This document shows, one piece after another, positions 28,231 through 37,123 of a stretch of DNA of 64,000 nucleotides (its first letter is position 1; each line of letters begins with the position of its first letter). A program made the position numbers and the translations under genes. This DNA is from Phocaeicola vulgatus. Lineage in GTDB: Bacteria; Bacteroidota; Bacteroidia; Bacteroidales; Tannerellaceae. The DNA is taken from the NCBI GenBank assembly GCA_022009975.1, contig CP091733.1, positions 1,319,001 through 1,383,000 of the forward strand, written 5' to 3'. Under the pieces are notes generated by a model, which was not told where the DNA came from, did not search any database, and worked only from the letters and a program-made list of their open reading frames with translations.

Positions 28231-29163
28231 ATGAAAAGACGTGATTTCTTAAAAACGGGGGCTTTAGCAGGAGCTGCTCTTACTCTTAACTTCGAAGGAT
28301 TGCGAGCTGCTCTCGCATCCAACACAATGGCTGTTGAAGCTGTTCCAGACATGGTTGCCGTAATGGGCGGCGAACCGGAAGTAATGTTGGATAAAGCATT
28401 GGAAGCCTTGGGCGGAATAGGTCAATATATAAAGAAAGGGCAAAAAGTAGTCATTAAGCCAAACATCGGATGGGACAGAACTCCGGAAATGGCAGGCAAT
28501 ACCAATCCGAAATTAGTAAAAGCTTTGGTTCAGAAGTGCCTTGCCGCAGGAGCACAAAAGGTGACTGTATTTGACCATACGTGTGACAATTGGCAAAAAT
28601 GCTATGAGACAAGCGGTATCGCCGCAGCTGTCAAAGAAGCTGGTGGAATCATCATGCCTGCCAACGACGAGAAATATTTCAAGGAAGTTGCCATTCCAAA
28701 CGGTGTGAAACTGAAAAGTGCGAAAATCCATGAGGCTTTGGTAGAAGCAGACGTGTGGATCAATGTTCCGGTATTAAAGAATCATGGCGGAGCGAAAATG
28801 ACTTGTGCCATGAAGAACTATATGGGAATTGTTTGGGACAGACGTTATTTCCACCAAAATGACTTGCAACAGTGCATTGCCGACATTTGTACTTGGCAAA
28901 AGAAGCCGGTGTTGAACATCGTGGATGCTTATCGCATCATGCACCAAAACGGTCCTCAAGGAAAGTCATTGTCTGACGTGGCTACTTTGAAGTCGTTGAT
29001 TGTCTCTCCGAATATCGTTGCAATTGATACGGCAGCACTGTCGTTGTTCAACCAAGTCAAGAAATTGGAAATCGAGGCTGTTTCCCATATCGGTAGAGGT
29101 GAAGCCAACCACTTAGGAACAACTAATTTGAAATCATTGAACATCAAACGTATCAAAATTTGA
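28231..29163 (+). CDS. DUF362 protein with Tat signal
   Basis: A 310-residue protein beginning MKRRDFLKTGALAGAALTLN, a twin-arginine signal. The body has the DUF362 pattern VVIKPNIGWDRTPEMAGNTN, VFDHTCDN, INVPVLKNHGGAKMTCAMKN and GIVWDRRYFHQND. DUF362 proteins often accompany ferredoxin domains, and some are fused to them. The biochemical activity is not established. It ends seven bases before the membrane ferredoxin gene, so the two are co-expressed and probably form an exported redox pair. Confidence 0.85.
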   Translation: MKRRDFLKTGALAGAALTLNFEGLRAALASNTMAVEAVPDMVAVMGGEPEVMLDKALEALGGIGQYIKKGQKVVIKPNIGWDRTPEMAGNTNPKLVKALVQKCLAAGAQKVTVFDHTCDNWQKCYETSGIAAAVKEAGGIIMPANDEKYFKEVAIPNGVKLKSAKIHEALVEADVWINVPVLKNHGGAKMTCAMKNYMGIVWDRRYFHQNDLQQCIADICTWQKKPVLNIVDAYRIMHQNGPQGKSLSDVATLKSLIVSPNIVAIDTAALSLFNQVKKLEIEAVSHIGRGEANHLGTTNLKSLNIKRIKI

Positions 29164-29170
29164 TATATTC

Positions 29171-30733
29171 ATGAAACGGTTGAACACTTTAAAAGGAGTG
29201 CGAGTGCTGCTTGCCCTCCTTTTATTTATCCCAATCCTGCTGTTCTTTGTCGATTTCAGCGGTTCATTGCCTTCCGCAATTCATCATTTGCTGGAAGCCC
29301 AAGTCATGCCGGCTGTCATGTGGACAATGTGGGGTATTTTGCTTTTCCACCTTCTCTTCACTCTCGTATTCGGACGATTGTATTGTTCTACTTTGTGTCC
29401 GGCTGGAGTGTTGCAAGACATTATCAACAACTTGCTTTGCCGGTTTCGAAAAAAGAAAAACGGGACATATCGTTTTTCTTACCACAAGCCATTGAATGTG
29501 CTTCGTTATTCCATCTTGGTATTAACAGGCATCAGTGTTTTTGCCGGAGTTTTGAATCTGTATCTGCTCTTAGACCCGTATAGCAACTTCGGCAGAATAG
29601 CAAGCAACTTGTTCCGTCCGTTAGTCATGTGGTGTAACAACGGAGCAGCGGAAGTTCTCATGAAGATGGATAATTATTCGCTCTACCAAGTGACAATCAA
29701 CACCGTGACAATGGCTGGATTTTTAGGCGGAGTGATTGCATTGAGCCTGTTTATCGGACTTACGGTTTGGCGTGGCAGACTTTTCTGCAACACCATTTGT
29801 CCGGTTGGTGCGTTGCTGAGCCTTTTCTCCCGTTACTCGCTTTTCCGCATCTCGTTCGACACATCCAGTTGTACGCACTGCGGCTTGTGTGAACGGAGTT
29901 GTAAGGCGGAAGCCATCGACAGTAAGAACATGACAGTTGACACTTCGCGCTGTGTAGATTGTTTTAACTGCATTTCTTCCTGTAGCAAAGGCGGACTCCA
30001 ATACCGTTTCCGTCCCGTTTCCCTACGTAAACAGAGTGAGGCTCCCGAAAATGCTGCTTCTTCATGCGACAACAACCGCCGTAACTTCTTGAAAACCGGT
30101 GCGACTTTGGCGACCACATTGCCGGCAGTTTCCACATTGGCTCAAGCCGCAGAAGGTTCTCATGCGGAAGATCCGCGCAAATGGCAGCCTATTACTCCTC
30201 CGGGGTCATTGAGCATCGAACGTTTCAAGGATATGTGCACGGGTTGCCACTTATGTGTCACTCAATGTCCGAGCCAAGTGCTTCGCCCAGCAGGATTTGA
30301 ATATGGTTTGGGTTATCTGTTGAAACCTCACATGTCTTATAAGAACAGCTACTGCAATTATGAATGCACTGTTTGTTCTGACATTTGTCCGACACATGCA
30401 ATACGTCCAATCACAAAAGAGGAAAGCGACAATCCAAGTCGGCATTGCCAATTTCTTCATCGAACGATGCATTGTGAATACGGAAAACACGGACTGCGGC
30501 GCCTGCTCTGAACACTGCCCGACACAAGCGGTACGAATGGTTCCTTTCAAAGGGACATTGACCATTCCGCATGTTAATCCGGATTTATGTATCGGCTGCG
30601 GTGGCTGCGAATCCATTTGTCCGGTCCGACCACTCAGAGCCATTATGATTAAATCGAATGAGGTTCATAAAGAGTAGAGAAGCCGAAAGAAGAGGAGAAG
30701 AAAGAGGTAGAAGTTACCGATTTCGGATTCTAA
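29171..30733 (+). CDS. Membrane 4Fe-4S binding protein (NapH/YccM-like), frameshifted
   Basis: The N-terminal half has several membrane helices with a paired CxxxCP motif (STLCPAGVLQD and NTICPVGALLS), as in NapH/NosR-type electron carriers. It is followed by CTHCGLCERSCKAEAID and CVDCFNCISSC. A Tat-like NRRNFLKTGATLATTLP lies inside. Further clusters follow (CTGCHLCVTQC, CTVCSDIC, CGACSEHC, CIGCGGCESIC). This is a multi-cluster wire between membrane and exported partner, here the DUF362 protein. Frameshifts lie near 30427 (KEE/TIQVGIANFF) and 30672. The likely end is a charged tail KPKEEEKKEVEVTDFGF with stop 30731-30733; as sequenced, reading stops at 30677. Confidence 0.82.
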
Positions 30734-30855
30734 AAGACGATTGGAACATTATTGAAGAATATATAAAGAAGCGTTGAGATAGTTGCAAAGCTCTTTATTA
30801 TTTTTGATTCATTATAAGTTTTTTGCGCATTGTCAATGATGGCATATTTAAACAA

Positions 30856-30891
30856 GGGGCTGTGTCAAAATAACCATTTTGATGCAGCCCC
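30856..30891 (+). terminator. Dispersed hairpin, terminator-like (copy 2)
   Basis: Arms GGGGCTGTGTCAAAAT and ATTTTGATGCAGCCCC pair over 16 positions around AACC, with TTTAA after. It lies behind the ferredoxin gene and is the best-preserved copy in the window. Confidence 0.75.
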
Positions 30892-30896
30892 TTTAA

Positions 30897-30998
30897 GGTG
30901 TGTCAGAATTAGCAAAATGCAAGGCTCTGAGGATGAGACAGACAATGACTGAGGTCGAATTCCGAAAGTAACGCAGCAGCTTGCAATTATGACACACC
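30897..30998. repeat. Short TIR element next to hairpin (copy 2, best preserved)
   Basis: The left end GGTGTGTCAGAATTAGCAA and right end TTGCAATTATGACACACC are inverted copies with one substitution and one indel. Total 102 bp, non-coding. With the hairpin, it fills the 313-base gap between two convergent genes. Confidence 0.75.
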
Positions 30999-31047
30999 GC
31001 CTTATTTTTTGACAATTACAAACCTGCTTTGGACGATGTGAATATCC

Positions 31048-32993
31048 TTACTCCACTTTCTTCCCCAATATCAATTTATCCCCTGATAAATCCACTTCAA
31101 ACAAGACAGGACGACGAATATATTGTCCATTTACAACCTGATGACTGTGTAAAGAAAGGAGATATTTCCCATTTAAATCACGGAAAATCATGCCATGGCC
31201 ATGATTTGGAGGAGTCAACGGCTCTGCTTCCTGAATCCAAGGACCTTTTATAGTTCCGCTTTCCGAATAAGCGACGCCCATAGTATAAACATCATATATC
31301 CATGAAGTCCAAATCATTCCCAAACGACCTGTTCCGGTACGGAACAACCATGGTCCATCTGTGACACGGTTCGGAACAGTCTTTCCATCAATCTTCTCTC
31401 TGCTCCAAGGAGAATCAGAAGCCTTGAACAATAAGAATGGTTCGCCAGCTGCACCTGACAAATCTTCCTTGAGAGGCAACGCTTCCATTGTTCCGTCATC
31501 GTTCATCAACCACTCTCCACAAAATACCATATAAGGTGTCCCATCAGGTTCCACCCATAAAGTCCCGTCAAGCGTAGGACGATCGGCAGGAAGATAATCA
31601 TGATTGTTTATAGGTTTGATGGTCCAGCCGGAGAATCGGAAACCAAGATATGGGAAGCGCGGCGCGGTATCACACCATTATGATTCTCCGCTATGACAAT
31701 AGAATCATTGGTAAAAGTGGCGAAATAGTAATATTTCCCTTTATAAGGATGTATTTCCGCAGCCCAAATCGCCGGATTCCTTCCCATCCAAGATGCCGTG
31801 TCTTGTTTTGCAACAGTAAACGGACCTTCCCAAACTTTCAAATCCTTGCTTTTCCACAGTTTTCCTCCAGTTCCTGTCATATAATAACTCTTTGAAGCTT
31901 CATCGGCAAGAATACAAGGGTCACTCAAAATAACCGAGTCCCTCAAAGTCGAATGGATTGCCTTATTTGCCCAATATTTCTCAAGGGTTTCGGCTTGTTG
32001 GGAAGTGATGGAAATAATTGCACCATGTTTCGGTGAAGAGAAATTAGTTGTCTTCATCACGCCCTCGTTGAAATGCCCAAATCTTTAAACGTCTTAAAGT
32101 CAGAAGTCTCACAAAAGCCAAAATTATGAGGATTGATACTGAATATATCATACATCAGCACCCATTTGTCTTCACCGTTACGTTTCCACACATTAGGAGC
32201 TTCGCACGCACCAGGTTCAGCATCCGCCCATTGGTCGGAATAGACATATTCCCGATTGATCTTATCAGAGAATGCCATCTTGATTCCGCCCGGTTGTTCT
32301 TGTGCCACATACATCAAGCAATATCTGCCATCCGGCATTTGTGAAATGTCCGCATCAAGTATCTGCACATCAGGATTCGGATATTTGAAAAGCTCTTCAG
32401 GCTTTGTGACAAGTTTCGAGAAAGCATCGTCCGTGTAGCTGTAATAAAGCTTCGTCTTTCCATTACCCAATCGCATTGTGAAATAGAGCATGATTTGTTT
32501 CTTCTCAGGATCATAAATCGTTTCTGGAGCCCAAGCGCATCCGACATTCAAGTCGGGGAATAACTTATCTATATGGACTACGTTTCTTGTCCAATTAACG
32601 AGGTCATACGATTTCATCAAGACAAAGCCGTGATTATTTCCCCATCCATATTCATCCTCCTCTCGTTCCCATTGTGTGTCGCGAAAACCAAAACGCTGCC
32701 CCCAAAGATGAAGATCTGTCATGGCAAGGTAAAAAGCTCCGTCCGGTCCTTGATAGATGTGAGGATCTCGGATGCCATGTTGCGTAGCAAGCGTGTCACC
32801 GCTCATCACCGGTTGAGCATCATTAACCGCCGTAAATGTATAACCATCGTGACTGGTCGCCATATAAAGGCTATGAGTAGCATCTTGATGGAACACGAAC
32901 AAATAAGCATCTTTCCTCCTTGACATCTGGTTGGCATTGCACCAAAGTTGTCATTGCAAAGATGGCTGTTGATAGAAATAAAATCTTTTTCAT
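31048..32993 (-). CDS. Lipoprotein with two tandem GH43-type propeller domains, three frameshifts
   Basis: About 648 residues. Signal MKKILFLSTAIFA ends in lipobox LVQC. The first propeller (~residues 30-310) has GIRDPHIYQGPDG, WAPETIYDPEK and DADISQMPDGRY. The second (~330-640) has ILSDPCILADE, PAIWAAEIHPYKGKYY, LDGTLWVEPDGTPY and TDGPWLF. Both look like GH43-type modules acting on arabino- or galacto-configured glycans. Each break is a lost homopolymer base: near 32923 (KEEKDAYLF), 32065 (SNEGVMKTTNF) and 31612 (GPFKPINNHDY). Reading through all three restores one protein, so it is probably intact in the organism. Whether both domains are catalytic is not certain. Confidence 0.78.
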
Positions 32994-33132
32994 GATTAAA
33001 TGGATTTAGTACTCCGCAAAAATAGTGAAAAGGAATGAAGTAACACTCTTTATTAAGTTCCTATTTTGACTTAAAGCCCGCTATTGGAGGGAGAATCCAT
33101 TTCTTCATTCTTGGTTATAACGGATTATTTCA

Positions 33133-33140
33133 TACCTTTG
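33133..33140 (+). promoter_or_regulatory. -7 promoter box (TACCTTTG) only five bases before tgt
   Basis: Perfect TAnnTTTG ending five bases before ATG 33146. Transcription normally starts 5-7 bases after this box, so the tgt-lptG mRNA would be leaderless or nearly so. Confidence 0.7.
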
Positions 33141-33145
33141 CACTC

Positions 33146-34276
33146 ATGAAATTTGAATTAATACATAACGATACAAAGACAAACGCACGGGCTGGAGTGA
33201 TTACGACCGATCACGGAACAATCGAAACTCCTATTTTCATGCCTGTGGGGACACAAGGAGCTGTGAAAGCAGTTCACATGACAGAGCTGAAAGAGGATAT
33301 CAAGGCACAAATCATATTGGGGAATACATATCATCTCTATTTGCGCCCGGGTTTGGATATATTGGAAAAGGCAGGCGGACTCCACCGCTTCAATTCTTGG
33401 GACAAACCTATTCTGACAGACAGTGGAGGCTTTCAAGTTTTCTCTCTTTCAGACAACCGCAAGTTGCATGAAGAGGGAGCAGAATTCCGTTCTCATATTG
33501 ATGGTTCCAAACATCTTTTCACTCCTGAAAAGGTAATGGATATTGAGCGGACGATTGGAGCCGACATCATGATGGCTTTTGATGAATGCTGTCCAGGAGA
33601 TGCGGATTATGACTATGCCAAAAAATCCTTAGGGCTGACCGAGCGTTGGTTGGCTCGCTGTGTCAAACGTTTCAATGAGACAGAACCCAAATATGGCTAT
33701 CAGCAAAGCCTCTTCCCTATCGTACAAGGATGTGTCTATCCGGACTTGCGCACAAGAGCTGCTGAGAATGTGGCTTCCATCGGAGCTGATGGCAATGCCA
33801 TTGGTGGATTGGCTGTTGGTGAACCGACAGAAAAGATGTACGAAATGATTGAGGTTGTCAATGAAATATTGCCAAAAGACAAGCCTCGTTATTTGATGGG
33901 AGTCGGCACGCCTATCAACTTATTGGAAGCGATAGAAAGAGGTGTGGATATGTTTGATTGCATCATGCCAACACGCAATGGCAGGAACGGACAATTGTTC
34001 ACTCCTTACGGCACGATGAACATGCGCAATAAGAAATGGGAATATGACTTCTCTCCTATTGATGAAAATGGTCCGTCATGGGTTGACCGCATCTATTCAA
34101 AAGCTTACTTGCATCATCTGATAAAAGTAAATGAAATCTTAGGTTTGCAAATTGCCTCCATCCACAATTTGGCATTTTACTTGTGGCTTGTCAAAGAGGC
34201 ACGCAAGCACATCATCGCTGGTGATTTCTCCGTTTGGAAAATCCAAATGGTTAATCAATTGAACAATCGCATTTAA
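33146..34276 (+). CDS. tgt: Queuine/preQ1 tRNA-ribosyltransferase
   Basis: Complete 376-residue TIM-barrel enzyme exchanging guanine 34 of GUN anticodons for preQ1. LTDSGGFQVFSLS (~92-104) holds the base-recognising Asp, GGLAVGEP the binding loop, and GVDMFDCIMPTRNGRNG the nucleophilic Asp region. The usual CxCxxC zinc ligands before the C-terminal helix are absent: the segment reads DFSPIDENGPSWVDRIYSKA, although IHN remains. I recall the same in other Bacteroidales Tgt. It is two bases from lptG, forming one operon. Confidence 0.95.
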   Translation: MKFELIHNDTKTNARAGVITTDHGTIETPIFMPVGTQGAVKAVHMTELKEDIKAQIILGNTYHLYLRPGLDILEKAGGLHRFNSWDKPILTDSGGFQVFSLSDNRKLHEEGAEFRSHIDGSKHLFTPEKVMDIERTIGADIMMAFDECCPGDADYDYAKKSLGLTERWLARCVKRFNETEPKYGYQQSLFPIVQGCVYPDLRTRAAENVASIGADGNAIGGLAVGEPTEKMYEMIEVVNEILPKDKPRYLMGVGTPINLLEAIERGVDMFDCIMPTRNGRNGQLFTPYGTMNMRNKKWEYDFSPIDENGPSWVDRIYSKAYLHHLIKVNEILGLQIASIHNLAFYLWLVKEARKHIIAGDFSVWKIQMVNQLNNRI

Positions 34277-34277
34277 C

Positions 34278-35363
34278 ATGAAATTCAAGTTAAAAAGAAT
34301 AGACTGGTACATCATCAAGCAGTTTTTGGGGACTTATATTTTCGCCATCATACTGATTATCTCTATCTCTGTCGTGTTCGACATCAATGAGAAAATCGAT
34401 AAATTCTTGAAGCCGGAAGTCCCGATTAACGCCATTGTATTCGATTATTATCTAAACTTCATCCCTTATTTTGCCAATCTGTTCAGCCCGCTGTTTACTT
34501 TCATAGCGGTGATTTTCTTCACTTCCAAACTGGCTGACCGTTCAGAGGTGATAGCTATGTTAGCAAGTGGAATAAGTTTCAAGCGGCTAATGGTTCCATA
34601 CGCCATTTCCGCAACCATAATCGCATTTTCGACTTTCATCCTGAATGCGTTTATCATTCCGCCAGCCAACAAGACACGCATTGATTTTCAAAACAAATAC
34701 ATTAAGAATAAAGCGGTTGAATATGCCCGCAATGTGCAACTTGAAGTAGAACCGGGAGTTGTCGCCTATTTCGACAGATACGATGCCCGTTCCAACATGG
34801 GCTATCGTTTCTCATTGGAGCATTTCGACGGGAAAAGGCTTATATCCAGGCTGACTGCCAATTCCATCAAATACGATACTCTCTACCATTGGCAAGTGAT
34901 TGACTACGCAATCAGGGACTTTGATGGCATGCGTGAACACATTTCACAAGGAACAAGAAAGGATACGACACTGACAATCGTGCCTTCCGACTTTCTTATA
35001 TCTGTCAATGACTGCGAAAAGATGACGACGCCGCAATTGCATAAGTATATTCAGCGTCAACAGAAAAGAGGTATTGGAAATATCCAAAACTTTGAAATCG
35101 AATATCACAAACGTTTTGCGGCAATCATGGCAGCTTTCATCTTAACCAGCATCGGAGCCTCGCTTTCATCCCGAAAGGTCAAAGGAGGAATGGGACTGAA
35201 TATCGGTATTGGCATTGGATTGAGTTTCTCTTATATCCTCTTCTCTACCATCACTTCAACCTTTGCCGTAAGCGGATATGTCAGCCCGATGATTGCAGCA
35301 TGGATTCCCAATATTCTCTACACATTCATCGCAATCTATTTGTATCAAAAGGCACCGAGGTAG
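34278..35363 (+). CDS. lptG: LPS export ABC permease, LptF/LptG family
   Basis: Complete 361-residue inner-membrane protein. The first helix is near 15-33, and two further helices around 55-75 and 100-120 precede a large periplasmic domain (~130-270). Three C-terminal helices include IGASLSSRKVKGG. YjgP/YjgQ proteins pair with LptB ATPase to extract LPS from the inner membrane. LptF and LptG are hard to tell apart by eye, so the symbol is provisional. No stem-loop terminator is obvious behind it beyond TACTTC/GAAGTA. Confidence 0.87.
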   Translation: MKFKLKRIDWYIIKQFLGTYIFAIILIISISVVFDINEKIDKFLKPEVPINAIVFDYYLNFIPYFANLFSPLFTFIAVIFFTSKLADRSEVIAMLASGISFKRLMVPYAISATIIAFSTFILNAFIIPPANKTRIDFQNKYIKNKAVEYARNVQLEVEPGVVAYFDRYDARSNMGYRFSLEHFDGKRLISRLTANSIKYDTLYHWQVIDYAIRDFDGMREHISQGTRKDTTLTIVPSDFLISVNDCEKMTTPQLHKYIQRQQKRGIGNIQNFEIEYHKRFAAIMAAFILTSIGASLSSRKVKGGMGLNIGIGIGLSFSYILFSTITSTFAVSGYVSPMIAAWIPNILYTFIAIYLYQKAPR

Positions 35364-35529
35364 GCAGGTACTTCCTGAAGTATTATCATTATTGGCTTAA
35401 TTCTGTCGGATATAAACATATTATACCTTTTCTGAGAATAAGCTGTCCGCTATAGTTACATTGTTATGAGAATCCAATGAATCAGCAGACTCTTCCTGCC
35501 AACAATACAAGTCAACAAGAAGTTTCCTC

Positions 35530-35643
35530 TCCAAAAAACACTACGGAGTTTTTCTCCAAAACATCACGAAGTTTTTTTGAAAACATTGGACGTTTTTGAA
35601 AAAACATTGGACGTTTTTGAAAATTCCTCGTGATGTTTTTTTG
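35530..35643. repeat. Interspersed ACATTGGACGTTTTT repeat, copy B
   Basis: AAACATCACGA (35558-35568) and TCGTGATGTTTTT (from 35629) form inverted ends around two exact ACATTGGACGTTTTTGAAAA units. An extra ACTACGGAGTTTTTCTCC unit precedes. The rest of the 499-base gap (35364-35862) between lptG and the permease gene shows no gene. Confidence 0.75.
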
Positions 35644-35862
35644 CTTGTCTCTTGGGGAAGATTTTGGAGTGCTGGGGATAGATAGATAATTGGAGTAAAT
35701 CTGCTGATTTATAATATTTTGTACAAAATCATCTCTCACCCGGAACTAACCTTTCGATTTGCCTTTGATTGGCTTAATGGTGGAGGGTGAGAGATGATGG
35801 AATCGGTTCCAATTTTATGTTGGCATGGGAATCGTCTGTTTTGACAGGTGATTCGCCACGGG

Positions 35863-37107
35863 TTATTGTTTGCGGAGTTGCTTCATTCGTTTATATTGTT
35901 CTATCAGACGTCTCCGGCAATTGATGATTTGATATCTATAAATGGTGCAAGCCGTTATGAAATAGAAGCCGGCTTGAATCCATAATGTCCGATATTCATG
36001 GGCAACTTCGTTCAATGTCGCACCGGATGTGCTGATTCTTATATAACCTTGAATGCCTTCTGTCGAAGGGAATAGATATCCTAATGCTTTCCAAAATGGA
36101 GGAATGGAGTACATTGGCCATGATACACCGGATATGAACACCAATATGACAGAGGTGAAGACGAAGAGCATCATGACATCTTCCCTCCTTTTCACGAATC
36201 CGGAAAGTGTCATGGAGAAGAATATACAAGCGAACAAGTAGGGCAACAGGAACAAGAAGATGTCCAATGGCTGTCCGACTTGCGGGAACGAGAAGATATG
36301 CGGAACCATCACGAAGACCCACAAGCAGATGACGGTGTAAATCATCAGATAGGACAAACTCTTCCCTAACACGATGCGGAGTGTCCCGTTGAAATGCTTC
36401 GTCAATGGCACCAATGTCTTGAAACGATTCTTTTCACGGGCTGTCCCTCCAGCCATTCCAATGCCCAATATCAGAGTTTGCTGAATCACCAAAATCAAAA
36501 TGGCAGGAACCAAGAAACTGGCAAATCCATTCTGCGTGTTGAACAGGACTATTGATTCTGATTGGATGGGCTTGACCGTTATCGCCTGCTGCTCATCCGT
36601 GGATTGCGGATGATTGTGCGCTGTCCATTCCGCCCCCATGTCAAGAGAAACGTCAGTTGCCGTTACCAAGAAGGCTTTGTAGAACAGCAAGGCGCTCATG
36701 TCACAATACAAAGAGACGGTCGCCTGTTCGCCTTGGTGCATTTTCTTGCTGAAATCCGAAGGAATCTGAAGAATGCCAAATGCCTCCTTTTCATCGAGCA
36801 TGCGCCGGGCCTCTTCCATGTCGTTTACACTCTTCACCACCTTGACCTCTGCCGATGCGTCCACTCTTCGGGTAAATTCCCGGCTGAGAGGCACATCACA
36901 TTGGTCCACAACAACCAGCTTGGCTTCACGAACCACCTCGTTGTTATATATGAAGGAATAAAGCAAAGGATAGATGAACGGCACGAGGAAGAAGAAAATC
37001 ATCACACCCGAATCTTTAAAGGTGTTCTTGAATTCCTCTTTCCAAATATAGAACATATCATCTATGCCCTCTGTGATTAAATGTCTTAGCTTACGTAATT
37101 CACTCAT
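35863..37107 (-). CDS. ABC-2 type transporter permease (YhhJ-like)
   Basis: Complete 414-residue membrane protein. One N-terminal helix (FFFLVPFIYPLLYSF) is followed by a large periplasmic domain (~55-190) with VVVDQCDVPLSREFTRR. Five more helices at ~200-390 include GVSWPMYSIPPFWKALGYLF. This is the ABC2_membrane_3 layout of drug/lipid exporters such as YhhJ. It is the last gene of the tolC-hlyD-permease-permease operon, 16 bases after its paralogue. No ATPase gene is adjacent. Confidence 0.88.
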   Translation of the reverse strand: MSELRKLRHLITEGIDDMFYIWKEEFKNTFKDSGVMIFFFLVPFIYPLLYSFIYNNEVVREAKLVVVDQCDVPLSREFTRRVDASAEVKVVKSVNDMEEARRMLDEKEAFGILQIPSDFSKKMHQGEQATVSLYCDMSALLFYKAFLVTATDVSLDMGAEWTAHNHPQSTDEQQAITVKPIQSESIVLFNTQNGFASFLVPAILILVIQQTLILGIGMAGGTAREKNRFKTLVPLTKHFNGTLRIVLGKSLSYLMIYTVICLWVFVMVPHIFSFPQVGQPLDIFLFLLPYLFACIFFSMTLSGFVKRREDVMMLFVFTSVILVFISGVSWPMYSIPPFWKALGYLFPSTEGIQGYIRISTSGATLNEVAHEYRTLWIQAGFYFITACTIYRYQIINCRRRLIEQYKRMKQLRKQ

Positions 37108-37123
37108 TATGCGTTCCTCCTTT

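Noticed and set aside
30734..30777. Further C-terminal extension of the ferredoxin protein (DDWNIIEEYIKKR frame)
   Set aside because: It would require yet another indel after the natural-looking DFGF end; too little support to annotate.
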